A program made the translations under genes and the position numbers. From Fennellomyces sp. T-0311 (Eukaryota; Mucoromycota; Mucoromycetes; Mucorales; Lichtheimiaceae): a stretch of DNA of 64,000 bases. The notes beneath the pieces were generated by a model, which saw nothing but the letters and a program-made list of their open reading frames with translations, was not told where the DNA came from and did not search any database. The stretch lies in assembly GCA_025266875.1 (NCBI GenBank), contig JALLLT010000007.1, forward strand, positions 310,001-374,000, given 5' to 3'. This document shows, one piece after another, positions 11,214 to 22,679 of the stretch; the stretch's first letter is position 1, and each line of letters begins with the position of its first letter.

Positions 11214-11822
11214 ACGGTGAGCCGGCTCGTTAGAACCATATTCGTACATAAGGTCCTCCACAAATTTGCCGTCGGGGAGTTTCCATTTTTGCTCTTCGGT
11301 AAGGTTCTTATATACGTTTTCAAATTCGGTTAGCATTGACGGGATCAATGGAGCTGAGTCAGTCTTCGAGTTCTAGTATGTATCGTGAATATGTGATATA
11401 AAATTATCCAGTTCACATTCGTACTGTTGCAGAGCGGGAGCGTTTGGTTCCTGTGGTAGGTGATTTGCTGATCTTATTTTCAGGTGAGACATTGCTATTG
11501 CTAGCGTCATGGCCTTTAAATTGTTACTTAGCAAAAAGCAATAATCAGCATCATGCGACTTATACCAACCCAATAAAGCTTCCCAGTCAATTTTCTTGCT
11601 TTTGCCCTGGTGTATAGGGTCAGTATACATACTCTAGTTATTTCATTATAGTTTTACCACGAGCATACCAGCATTTTTTGCAGCGTTCAAGAAGCGCGTT
11701 GACCAAAAGTCATTCACGTTTTCGGATATCTCTGTAGCCATAATAGGGGGTTTCAAACTCGATTTGCTAGTTAGCCCAACTCCAACTAGCAAATAAAGCA
11801 ATCGTTCCTGCATCTTTCGCAA

Positions 11823-13229
11823 ATGGCCAAATCTAAAACCAAATCCGCTATGAAAACTAAGGAAGGCGAAGTTCGAAAGGATAAAAATCCTTCGCGACGC
11901 GGATCTGTCTCGCGTAATTCGATTAATTCTGCGATTAATCCTAATGACAAGAGCACGGATGCAAGTTTTAGGAACAACACATCGAAGGCTAGGAATCCAG
12001 GACAATCTACCAAGAAAGTGACCTTTTTTGTGAAAGAAGCTGTCAACGAAAGGGAGCAAAGCGCTGAAAGCGACAGAACTCCCAGCGGGGAAGAGACTGA
12101 AGACGAAGAAGGATCGGAAGAGGATGAAGAGGATGGAACGGATAATTCATCTGTGGAAGATTCTGGAACTGAGGACGATGAAATACCGAAGATGCCAAAG
12201 GAAACTAAGTATCAACGTACCAAAAGGGAGCATTACGAGGCGATGAAAAACTGGCTCGAAAAATCGAAAAACTTTGACTGGATAACTGGAAAAAAAAGTG
12301 AAAGGAAAGCCTGTTGGTGGTAAAGGTGTCACCAAAACAGCAGCAGAACATGATCTTGCCACCTATGTGAACGACAAGGTCAACCTTCCAAAAGGATATC
12401 CGATCTGGACAAGGAAGGCTGCTGGTAACCGTTTCGCTTCGTATGCGAAAAAGCTAAAGAGGGAATACAGGGCGTCGAAGAGTACTGGGTACGGCCTTCT
12501 GCCTAAACACATCAAGAAAGGATTTACAAAGGTCGAGCAGCGCCAGGAATTCGAATGCCCTTTCTTTGCGGATATGAGCAGATCGTTCGGTAAGAAGCAA
12601 AACGTCAACCCTACCATTGTTAGACAATATGGCTGCGCACCATCATCTACTTCAGTAGATAGCGAACCACAGACACCCCTCATACACAACCTGAAGAAAA
12701 TCCACAAAGTCCTACTCCGGAAACCACTACTGAAATGGAACCAGAGGATTTTGATGCGATTTACAGCAGTGTACAGGATCCTGCAGAAGTTGATGAGCCG
12801 GACGAAGTCGTCATTGATAGGGACCAAAATACCGGTGATGGAACATCAGACCCTACGGAGGATGATGAGATCGAACCATTGCACAGAACCAAGCGCGATT
12901 TTGCCACTGCCTATTGCAACAGCGAAGACCTTCGATTCAAGTACGAGGCTAAGAAACTCAAACTAGAGGAGAAAAGAGTGGCAATGGAGCGCGAACGCTT
13001 GGACATTGAACGCCAGAAAGTGAAAAACGACTCAGGACCAAACTCGTCACCAATCTTCTTGTTGCCGGATTGGATGAAGATAAGATTCGAAATGTTATGG
13101 ACATGTTTTTTTATGATACGATGCTATAAAGTCTGCGCTGAGCATCAATCTCTTCTACGAGAAATAAAGTCGCTTAAACGCTCCCTCCATTGTGAAGCCG
13201 ATATGTCACTGGATCCAATCTTTTCTTGA
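11823..13229 (+). pseudogene. Harbinger accessory (MYB/SANT-like) gene, frameshifted
   Basis: Three frames in succession (11823..12323, 12298..about 12715, 12735..13229) make one protein. The first part is basic, then very acidic (EETEDEEGSEEDEEDGTD), followed by NWLEKSKNFDWITGK. The second reads KGVTKTAAEHDLATYVNDKV and IWTRKAAGNRFASYAKK, a Trp-containing helical region as in MYB/SANT-like proteins of Harbinger elements. The last has a coiled coil (EAKKLKLEEKRVAMERERLD). The shifts fall at an A-run near 12290 and near 12715. In the family the protein helps carry the transposase to the nucleus and to the ends. Confidence 0.65.
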
Positions 13230-13235
13230 ACCTCA

Positions 13236-14328
13236 TCACCCCTCTTCTTCTTCCTCGTCTGATTCGTCTGACTTCGGCTCTCTTGTAAGCCACGCATCCT
13301 TTTCTTGAACCAAAGAGTTATGGAGACATGCCGCAACACCGATAACTTTCGTTACTTTCTCGAAGTCTTTCTCTGCCTTGATTTGAAAATGCATGGATCT
13401 CAAGCATTACCACTGGTTCTTCATGATTCCGAAAGTATTTTAAATAGCTACCCGCGCTGACGCGAGATCTTCGTTGAATTCAATATTTTTTTTTGTTTCC
13501 TTCTGCTGCCGGCTTCCTGTACGGCGTCAACATCCGTAACGACAAAGCATATCCAGAATCGCCGATCAGATACTCGTATGCGGAAAAGTAATCCTGCTCT
13601 CGTGTTGCTATCGATGTATCCTGGAATGCTACTGAATCGCTGACTGATCCGGGCCATCCAGTTTGCAAGAATCGAATAACTCGACGATCATCGCATATGG
13701 CTTGTACATTCAACGAGTAGCTACCCTTGCGGTTATAAAAAGTGCTGCCATCCACAAACCCAACCACTTTTGGGAACAGATACTTTTTCTGAATTCGTGC
13801 CGATATTTGTCGACGTTCATCGGCATCTGGCCATTTAATGAGTGTAGGTGCCAACGATTCGATAGCATCAAGGACGTTGTCTGTATACAGCGATACAGAG
13901 CCAGCTGAAATCCCTCATCTACGAGCAAGTTGCGCAGTTGATGCACCTGTACCAGAGTGGGCTAAATTCTCCAAAGCAACACCGAGCTGGATCCACGTAG
14001 GACGCTCTCTATCGCCGAGTTTGCTTTGGATCATGGACTCCAGTTTGCGGAAGGATCTCTTATTCATACGGACTATCTTCTTGAACTCCTTGGTAGGCCA
14101 ACGAAAAAAGAAGTTTCTGTTCTCTGTGAGTTTGAGAATGCGTGTGGATGGATTCAAGAAACGATACGCGTGAATCCCGGACATAATTCTACAAAGATCA
14201 CGAATGCGCTCCCTTTCCTCAATCTGTTCCTTGGAACCGAGTTCCATAGTATGTTCACGGGCCATGGAGAATTTAATTGCATCTTCCACCTGTAATAGTG
14301 TTCGCTTGCGTTCTGAAAGCTTTGGCAT
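13236..14328 (-). pseudogene. Harbinger DDE_Tnp_4 transposase, inactivated
   Basis: The minus-strand frame starts MPKLSERKRTLLQ at 14328. After an N-terminal HTH-like region (QLGVALENLAHSGTGASTAQ) comes a TGA at about 13915, and the same frame continues with GISAGSVSLYTDNVLDAIES. Catalytic motifs are VVGFVDGSTFYNRK (first Asp), GWPGSVSDSVAF, and LIGDSGYAL (second Asp). After an A-run frameshift near 13490 the frame continues FNEDLASARVAI, then a stop sits where the catalytic Glu before NTFGIMKNQW would be. The tail is acidic. So one nonsense codon, one frameshift and loss of the third catalytic residue. Confidence 0.82.
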
Positions 14329-14493
14329 GATGATTTTTTAAAATGTAGTAAAAAGTAAAAATGTGCTAGATGAGTGGGGTTGCAAGTTGTTCCAGCTAGC
14401 ACCTCCAGAGAAGCTTGATAGGATTTGCTAGTTGGAGCGGGGCTATCTAGCAAAATTTCTAACTAGCAAATCGAGTTTGAAACCCCCTAATAA

Positions 14494-15700
14494 GTATTAT
14501 ACCGAGAAAGGAGTCGCTATGCTACGGGAACGTGTGCCTCCTATACAATTGGAATTGTATAATTGGTGCAAAAGCAATTTCGGATGAAAATTATAACTAT
14601 GCACCTATGAATTGTAGCCAAAATATATGATATCAATACCACGGATTACAATACGTTTGTAGCCTTCTACCGTAATAAGAACATATGACGTACCATACCC
14701 CGGCTTTAAGTTAGGATAACTACATAATAAACTTATTCCTACGTTCTTAATTAACGAGAGTGCATGTATATGATATAATATCATACATTAGTATCTTGGA
14801 TTCCATCGCTGTTGTAGTCGGTTGGTAGGTGCGTATCCTGAAAACAAAAAACAAAACCGGAATAAATAGGTAGCGTGGTCTCATACTATGTACTTATATA
14901 AAATCACTTTGAATACCAAGGTATGTCCGTATACGTATATACGTACCGTCACATACGGGTCCCTAAACTTCAATCCAGAATAGCCTGCAGACCTTTTTTC
15001 TTGTACATATTCCGTGTAACATGCAATTACTCCACTTTGATGTTTTCTGCCCAGAAGGGGAATAAAATCTTAACTCGGTTAACCAGCCGATACACAGACC
15101 ACCTCGTTAATCCTACTTTACGACTTTAGCCAAGCGCTTGTTTTGTTCACAGTATGTACGTACATATATTCCGAAATTAGGTCTTAGATGGAGTTTACGA
15201 TCACAAATGCTTATTCCGTATAAACAATCATCGTTCCTTTCCATCCATAAGGACTATTTCTTTTTATCGTGGTGGCAGCCATACTAGGCAAGAAACCATA
15301 CCGTGCTTGTGCACAATAAGAAAACTCGGACTTACAAATAATGTCAATTACCGTTGATTTACTATAAAGCGAAATGGCTTTAGCTCAGCCCCAATCTTTA
15401 TGTAAGTAATGTTGAGAGACATATGATGGCGACATGGAATCATTGGGTTATTAATATCAATTCTTTTCAACGCCATCGTTCAAATATTAGGTTTTTGATA
15501 GTATACTTTTGCCTCTCATCTTGGATGTGTGCATTAAGGGGGGAAATGGATATCTCGCGTTATAGGATATAAGTACCGTATTCTTGGATTAAATGTTACT
15601 CATAAAGACTTTTCCAGGGGAATTTAAAAAAGTAAATCAAAGCTCATATTCTTGTCCTCTTCTTTTGTCATTCTCTCTTGAATCTGGTGACTTCTCAAAG
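14494..15700. other. AT-rich intergenic region
   Basis: About 1.2 kb right of the Harbinger element. Before that element inserted, its first part probably lay upstream of the gene starting at 11741. No gene is supported; the open frame at 14923..15129 has no features. Confidence 0.4.
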
Positions 15701-17929
15701 ATGATGGTGCGCTGGTTTGCCGCTCTATTGCTTGCCAGTACTGCATCTTTTGTGTTTGCAGACGTTCCATCCGCTGGTCGGATCTATCATGGTACATATC
15801 TGTTTAATTTCACTATGCTGCGGAAAAGTATAATGCGCGTATCCTTTAGACTGTGTTCATTTGAGGTTCAGAATTTACTGCTACGGTGGAGTAACCAGAG
15901 ACGCCGCCAAAAACATAGCATCTCCAGCAGACAATTTGACATTTTATCTGGATTTGTCGATGGACAGCAATTTAACTGATTTGCAGACTGCGTGGATATC
16001 GATTTCTGAAAATGTGGGACGACGAGATAGCTTTGCAATGGCTGCGTTGCCAGAACTCAACAGTTTCATAATTGATGGCGGCGAACTTGGATCACTGAGT
16101 GATGATCCTGTTACGGCCATTTTTAATGCAAGTACCGGCGTTTGGGATAGAGATGTGGCGACCACCCAGCGCACGCTTTTGTGAGTCCATCTCTCGTTCA
16201 CGTACGAAGTATGATATGCAGTACTCATTGGATAAATACACCGTAGAAACACGCATACGGCAATTTCTGGAGCGAACAATATGATATATATGGCTGGTGG
16301 AATTAGGTTTAATGCAAAATCAGGTTTTCGCTTTGTACAGTTATTTCTAAATGCCTTTATTACAAAGTGACCAGCGGCCAGGAAATGTAACTTTTCCAGA
16401 GAAAATGTCGGTTCTTAACCTCGCTGTAAGAGTTGATGATTGAAAACTTTGTGAACTATGGAGTTTTAAATAACTTGGGAGTACAGGTCAAAACATGGAA
16501 TGATGTTGCAAGTGATTTGCAAATATTCACATCGCAGACTCGATTTCAATCCAAGGCGGCACTTGGGCAGGATCAGCGAACAATCTATTACGTCGGTGGC
16601 ATGTATCCATACGAGAGAAATACACTCGGCGGCTTTAGCTACCGGAGTGCCAATATGAGTGATATCTTGACATTCGACACTGTTGACTCTACTTGGAAAA
16701 CAGAAACAACTGTTACTGAAGTTGTACCATTTCCTCGTATCCGACATACTTTGACGTTGAGTAAGTACATCTATATTTTTATCACAAGAAAAAAAGGCTT
16801 GTGCTCATTGTAATCTGCTTTATTGATACGTAACAAGTACCAAGTTCTGGAGAACTCGTTCTTTACGGTGGAGTTCAAGCATGTAAGTAAAGTATTTCTA
16901 GTTTACGACAGTACTTTTGAAGAATCATTAACATTTATATGACATAGATTCAGAGAATCCACTGGTAGATTACTTTTATATCTTGAACACTGACACGCTT
17001 ACATGGCGCACTCAATCGCTCGGAACATCGAGAGAAGCACAAGGAGCAGGAGCCCGATACGGTCATGCCGGTAATTTGCGCGTGGTTGCCATATAACACG
17101 AGTGAGCAAACGTGCTTATATAGTTTTCACTACAGCTGTCTTTGCTGGAAATAGTACTCTGTTCATTATTTTTGGATCAGGGACAGGCTCTTCCGAATCC
17201 TTGAACGATATCCATGTATTGGACACCAATTCTTGGTCATGGATTTCATCCATTCCCGGTTTAAATGTCGATAATTCTGGTAATGACAACACTGGAATTA
17301 GTACAGCAACTATTGCGGGCGCAGCAGTTGGAGCAGTAGCTGGAGTACGTAAACTATATGCACCTATTTCTTTTTTAACTTGATTGATCTAACACATGCT
17401 ATTATCTATTCAGGTTGCGATTATCATCGGCATTGCTGTATTCTTATGGAGACGAAAGAGACGCGCAGGTGGCAGACGCAACAGCGACACCAGCACAAAC
17501 GAGATGATGGCGAGCTCTTTAAGCGATAAACCTCATGTTAAAGATCGCCACAGCAAGCCACACATGGCAGATCATTACGGACTGTCCGAAATACAGTATC
17601 AAAAAGCTCATGAGCAAAATCCAAACGATAAACCACATGTACCATACTCGAAAGACAAACCTCACGTGCCATATTCAAAAGACAAACCTCACTTCCAAGA
17701 CACCATTGGTAAGACTTATTCAACCGCGGTGCTAATTGCGCGTAAATTAACTTGCATAATGTCATCCAAACAAACAGAATCGAAACCCAATTACCGTGAT
17801 AGTGCTACACTACCACCGGAGACCTTCGTTGATCGAAACTTATCGCGTTATCCGCAGAGTAAACCAGTCGCTGGAGAGGATAACGTTCAATTTTTTGTAA
17901 TGACACGGGTTAACCCTAATAGTGCATAA
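15701..17929 (+). CDS. Kelch-repeat single-pass membrane protein
   Basis: The start ATGATGGTG at 15701 gives a signal peptide (MMVRWFAALLLASTASFVFA). Exons separated by about eight short introns encode Kelch blades, seen as RIYCYGG, NNMIYMAGG, TIYYVGG, ELVLYGG and LFIIFGSGTG, each with following Trp positions (KTWNDV, STWKTE, LTWRTQ, SWSWIS). Clear junctions include 16180/16247, 16429/16489, 16760/16840 and 17347/17414. The first intron and the one near 16324..16370 are unsure. A transmembrane helix (AAVGAVAGVAIIIGIAVFLW) is followed by a basic RRKRR stop-transfer and a cytosolic tail with near-tandem DKPHVPYSK units. Many Mucoromycota have such galactose-oxidase-like surface proteins; the role is unknown. 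Confidence 0.8.
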
Positions 17930-19830
17930 TTGACAAGAAGCTTGATTCACTCAAGCATAGACTTTGCATTGTACAATCAATGAAATAAACTATCTTACAT
18001 CAACGACAGTATTTCGTGTAAATACACCTCCGAATGATCCATGACTGCACGCTATCAACATTTAAAAACTTGGGAATGCCAAGCCAGCTAGATGATTCCA
18101 GATAATAAGTGCCGGTCACCGCGAGCTTGGGAGAAAAACTTGGCATGGAAAGTTTATGTAGAATGATACCATCTGTGTCGGGAAATATGCCATGACATTA
18201 CTTCTTTGAAGGTACGGGAATGGGGGGACTGCATATCAATATGTATGTATGTTTGGTTAGCTTCAAAGTGTCTTGGCAAGAAAGGAAGACTGTGGGGAAA
18301 TGCCCAGAACCATCATGTCATTTACTATCACATAATCATATGTAGTGCAGAATAATAATTTATCGTTACTGTAGCCGCTCTGGTAATTGACAGGTAAAAA
18401 GCGGGGGGTCTTTATCACTACCAAGGGTCTGGGCATTGGACCTTGGAATATTATTTGTTCAACGTGCCAAGAGCACGAATGAAAAAAGTAAGCTAGGGTG
18501 CTGCGGTCCTGATGGTGACTTCCCCATTAGAACGAAGCTGCAGGTACTAGCTGCAAGTGGTTTATTTTTGGTACATAGCCAAGGTAAACGCCTGGTAACA
18601 TTTGTTTCACAATCTGTCGATGTTGTGAGATGTTTTGTTTGATGTCGGTAAAAGCGCGATCCTGACCTTCACAGTTGATGTTGCACACACAACATGCTGC
18701 TGCGGATCATGAACAACAGCTTACCCCATACTCTTATGCATATTTGAAAAATTAAAAGTTTCACACACTAAAAAAATATATAACGTGCCTTGTGTAGAGT
18801 CATAGTGAGTCCAAGTCTGTTGAAAAAGTAACATTTTGGGAAACGAACAAATGCAATGACTATGTATGGCAAGATGGTGCCAGCCTGGCGTGGGACACGT
18901 GTAACATACTTTTTTTAATTATGGCGTGGCTTTGCCGTTTTTTTTTTTTCTTATCTGGATCTTTTCATCCAATAAACTATGCGCTATTATTATTTCTAGA
19001 CAGCTGACCGCATAACTCGTGTTCCTATCTCGGAAGAACACTTGTTGCATCAGATAGGTATATGCAACCGCTAATGCACAATAAGGGGTTAAATTGGAAC
19101 CGGGGTAGGTAGTCGCTTAAAGCGAAAGGGTACCGAAATAGAGTGCATCCACCGCTGCTTGATCCGCGCCCTGAACTGATTCCCAAAAATAGCCACGATC
19201 GACTGCATGTTACACTTATGATGTTATTTTTTCTAAATGGCAACAGAATTCTGGCATCATTTGCAAAATCTCGGTGATGGTAGTGTTGTCCATTATGCAG
19301 ATCAGTCACTCGAAGCGTGGTAACTAATCGACTAAAAATGATGCGCACTCGTATGTCTCTAATACACAACGATCACTCTACTTTATTTTATCACACATAG
19401 CGTTATGGGTATTGATATAAATAATAGTCCATTTTGTTTGGCATTATGCAGTGGATTTACATAGCAAGTCATTCATTACAAGGCATGCGAGAGGACTGGG
19501 ACAATTGGTAATAATTATTTGACCAAAGCATAAACTCCATTATAATCTGTTTTCCCTGTTCTTTATGATTCTCTATAGTGATATAGCTCGGCGCGCACCG
19601 AAAGGACCACCATTAACAGTACTTTTAGTAAATATCATGTCGACAACGCAAATACAAAGCCATCAGGCGCGTAAGAGATAGAATTACATAATCTTCAGGC
19701 ACCACGTTCAAGGAGGATCCTGTCGGATAGAGGCTAGGAAAATTAACTCCTGCTGAGACAACTGAATGTACAGTTGTTGCAAAAATGGCACAGCAAGTCT
19801 TGTACAATGAAAGTTCCCCTGCATGAAGTA
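17930..19830. other. Long intergenic region, left part
   Basis: No gene supported. Homopolymer runs (18930..18960) and short AT-rich frames only. The frames at 18436..18642 (plus) and 19025..19369 (minus) have no domain or start context. Confidence 0.4.
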
Positions 19831-19974
19831 CAGTATTTCCAAAAAGTAATGTCGCTATCCATAAAAATCAATGTCGCCAAGGTCCAATTTTTATAATATA
19901 AAATATACAGCGACTTCCATTTTTGGAACGACATTGATTCCTTTGGGTAGCGACATTATTTTTTGGAAATACTG
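19831..19974. mobile_element. 144-bp Tc1/mariner-type MITE
   Basis: Starts CAGTATTTCCAAAAAGTAAT and ends with its near-perfect inverted repeat (GGAAATACTG). The arms extend about 45 bp, including the AATGTCGCTA and CAATGTCG blocks. TA flanks both ends (19829..19830 and 19975..19976). It has no coding capacity. Confidence 0.88.
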
Positions 19975-19976
19975 TA

Positions 19977-21317
19977 TAAACACTCCGAATTGAATTTCAC
20001 GGGATCGTCGCCGAGGTAGCACAAAAATAGAGTACATTTGTTCACAGGAAAAAAGACCACTTGGCAACAGGTTCGTCGTTGCTATGGTTATGTGTATGCG
20101 TTTCTGTTGTTAATTTTGATATGAATTGTCGCGCATAATCAAACGTTATCGTTATTTCAGCTCATCGGATGGTTTCACTGGATTTTTCGGTCAAGTCGCC
20201 GAAGGACCATGTTCGTCACTCTTCGCAGATTAGTTCAGACCGCGATGATCTTGTATAGCATCAGTAAGGCTATAAACATTTGAATAGATTTTCAAGTAAA
20301 CAAAGTTAAAAAGAGGGAACTGTATCGATTCTAAATTCCGGGCTTATCACGCTTAAACTTCTTAAGTCCGGACTCAACGATCGCCATTCAATCGTAAAAA
20401 CAGCCTATACATGCGACCCCATTTCATTACCCAAAAACAGCGGGAAAACCGAAGTTCCGAGGCTAGATGCGGTCTTAGAATGACAGGGTTTTCTTGATCG
20501 GATTATTGGTCTTGTCTTTTAACTGGACCGGTGTTCGGTTAGAACCAATCATTCCGACTTGTGGGTTTTAGAGTAGATAAAAAGTATATTTTCTCCATTT
20601 CCATTAAAATAAAACCGATCGAGTACGAGATAAGCGTTCGGTTCATCTGATGTCAAGCTCGCAAAAAAAAAAAGCACGCGAGATAGTCGAAAATGGGAGA
20701 GATGGGGGGTTTTGTGGGGGAGGCATTGTTTTTCATTGGCCAATTAGGCTTGGCATAAAAAAAAAACTGCGCGGATTTGCGGTTCATTTGATTGGCAAAA
20801 AGAGGGGGGAATCGATTATTAATACAAAACAGCTTTTTTCTGAAAAGCTGCACATTGGGGCATATGGAAGAGTTTCATCATAGCGCGCATTGGATCACTT
20901 TGTATCAAAGATTTTTTTTTGTTTGCTTTTTTTCTCAGCTTGTAAGGTTGCCAAGGAAGGTAAGTTGGAGCGCCACCTTGGAAGAGAGAAAAAGAGAAAA
21001 ACGTACCGAGTTGTACATGCGCCACGAAAAAAAGAGGGGGGGGGAGTATGAACACGTCAGGTAGCTTAATTTGGTATACCTTTGCGACAGCGTCCCAAAA
21101 CGGAACTTGCTGCGGTTTCTAGGGTCAATTGAGACAGACGGTGGTGCGAGACAGGGGCTGGCCATGGCAGCGGTTACCATGGTAACGAAGGTCAAACGAG
21201 AAGTGACGGACATGATTTCGAGCGAGCCCGACGTGACTCATTTCCTCCAGGTGACACAAACCACAGGAAAAAGGCTTGCGGGTATCTGCCGCAGCAGCGA
21301 AATTGGGCTCTGGTGCT
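19977..21317. other. Intergenic region and upstream region of the C2H2 gene
   Basis: No gene supported. From about 20640 it is rich in A and G runs, and by 21300 it becomes pyrimidine-rich, as in the long leader of the zinc-finger gene that follows. Confidence 0.4.
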
Positions 21318-21325
21318 TATAAATA
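21318..21325 (+). promoter_or_regulatory. TATA box of the C2H2 factor gene
   Basis: TATAAATA lies about 130 bases upstream of the ATG at 21456, followed by a T/C-rich tract, a usual fungal core-promoter arrangement. Confidence 0.5.
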
Positions 21326-21455
21326 CAATCACTTTTTCCTTTTTCCTAAACCTCTTTTTTTTTCTACCCACTTTTTTTTTGTTCTTGCTTTCGTGCAGTT
21401 CAAAATTATACCTTTTCTGTTACCCAGTTCTTCATTTCCCGTTCAAACCCGTTCT

Positions 21456-22679
21456 ATGCCTTCTTCTCTCACCATTCAAGATCTGAACAGATTGCTTTTT
21501 GAAATGGAACCTACCTCTGCTATTGATTATAACAACAACAACAACACCAGTGGTGAGTCTGCGGAGTCAGAGTTTGTCATGGCATGTCGTCTGATCATAT
21601 CATCGCACCGTGCTGCTGAAGCCGCTGCAATGTCTCTTGGTGAAACTACTAGTGTGCAAAAGGGCCCTGAGCCCGATACGCTTCTTGCGTCTATCATAGG
21701 CGATCTTGTGCCTGCTGCTGAGGCAGTGGCCGGATCTTATCACAGCACACCGTTCATGGACACTCCATACATGGACACGCCTTATCTTGATCCCACCACA
21801 CCTTACATGGATCACACGATTGGCACACCCTACACACCGTTTACACCAGCGATCACGCCTAGCCTGCATGCTATGAACGACTCGCCTCGTTTCTCGCCGT
21901 TTATCGAGAGCAAAGACATTTCGGTAGCCAACTACCTTGTAGATGACTTTGATTGCGGCCAGCAGCCTCCCGTTGCTACATTCAACGGCGACCCAGCACA
22001 GCTCTTGCTGGACAAGGGCAAGTCTGTATCGACCCAGCCTCTCACCTGGCACGACGAGCCCGCTGCTGAGTCGTCGGATATGCTCTTCCCTCCTTTGCCG
22101 GCCGACAGCCAAACCTCCGACTTTATGGATGAGGACTTTGTGTTGACGACCGAAGACAACCAAGACGGCTTCATGAGCGAGTTGCTTGGATTCGACTTTT
22201 CGGGCAATATCACCGCCCATTCAGATGACAACGGTCAGGCCAGCAACTCGTCGAATGATAAAAATCAGACCAACGATGAGTCCACGTCAAACTCAAACAG
22301 CAGCGAAGAGTCCGAGTCATCGCACGACGGCGAGGCCACCAAGAAGCGCAAACGCGACGATACCAAGTCCAACTCGAACAAGCGACGAGCGTATAACAAG
22401 GTGTCGTCGAACGAGAAGAAGTACGAGTGCACGATCTGCAGTGCCAAGTTCAACCGACGGTACAATCTCGGCACTCACATCAAGACGCACGACAAGAACC
22501 GAACCAAGGAGTACGCTTGCAATGTCTGCCCCAAGAGCTTCGACCGCAAGCACGACCGTGACCGACACATTGCGACGGTGCACAACGGCGAGCGATCGTA
22601 CGCTTGCAGCCGCTGCCCTGCATCGTTCAGCCGCAAGGACGCACTTACCCGACACAACGAACAGAAGCATAGCGTGTGA
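21456..22679 (+). CDS. C2H2 zinc-finger transcription factor
   Basis: A single-exon frame of 407 residues. I chose the ATG at 21456 (MPSSLTIQDLNRL) rather than earlier in-frame codons because it follows the TATA box and pyrimidine leader. The N-terminal two thirds is acidic and Ser/Asn/Pro-rich, with MDTPYMDTPY repeats at about residue 95 and poly-Asn, as in activation domains. A basic NLS (KKRKRDD) precedes three classical C-terminal fingers starting YECTICSAKF, YACNVCPKSF and YACSRCPASF, each C-x2-C-x12-H-x3/4-H, ending at HNEQKHSV. The finger order and FDRKHDRDRH/FSRKDALTRH helices resemble fungal Crz1/Azf1-type stress factors. Target genes cannot be inferred. Confidence 0.88.
   Translation: MPSSLTIQDLNRLLFEMEPTSAIDYNNNNNTSGESAESEFVMACRLIISSHRAAEAAAMSLGETTSVQKGPEPDTLLASIIGDLVPAAEAVAGSYHSTPFMDTPYMDTPYLDPTTPYMDHTIGTPYTPFTPAITPSLHAMNDSPRFSPFIESKDISVANYLVDDFDCGQQPPVATFNGDPAQLLLDKGKSVSTQPLTWHDEPAAESSDMLFPPLPADSQTSDFMDEDFVLTTEDNQDGFMSELLGFDFSGNITAHSDDNGQASNSSNDKNQTNDESTSNSNSSEESESSHDGEATKKRKRDDTKSNSNKRRAYNKVSSNEKKYECTICSAKFNRRYNLGTHIKTHDKNRTKEYACNVCPKSFDRKHDRDRHIATVHNGERSYACSRCPASFSRKDALTRHNEQKHSV

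Larger units (their letters stand above)
8476..11741 (-). pseudogene. Mucoromycota-type hypothetical gene, interrupted by a Tc1 element
   Basis: The minus-strand frame starts MATEISENVNDFW at 11741 and continues through pieces at 11630..11373 and about 11370..11222 (ends YEYGSNEPAH). The next piece, 11119..10856, has VHSFILDVDDP. It then jumps over a Tc1 insertion and resumes at 9539 (EEWDLRCLTAKVWECGNF, SEADLVSHVWSRLDECF). A probable intron lies at 9274..9190. The 3' part has RHDLLLF, then VEFGTAECGK and a Lys-rich helix. The last pieces read IIDSPSGSVCRLSR and, after an intron near 8690..8640, a charged tail ending KKSKTSA at 8476. Stops at about 8715 and 8835 and a broken region at 11155..11220 show decay. 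From memory of Mucoromycota proteomes this is a large family of unknown function. The Asp/Glu-x-Glu pattern in the 3' half resembles a PD-(D/E)XK nuclease core, which is inference. Confidence 0.6.
11746..14488. mobile_element. PIF/Harbinger DNA transposon, about 2.74 kb
   Basis: Terminal inverted repeats start GGGGGTTTCAAACTCGATTT on both sides (left at 11746, right ending at 14488) and continue with GCTAGTTAG. The flanks read TAATA on both sides (11741..11745 and 14489..14493), which contains the TAA target typical of Harbinger. The element has the standard two-gene layout: a DDE transposase on the minus strand and an acidic DNA-binding-type protein on the plus strand, convergent. Both genes have frameshifts or stops. 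Confidence 0.9.
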
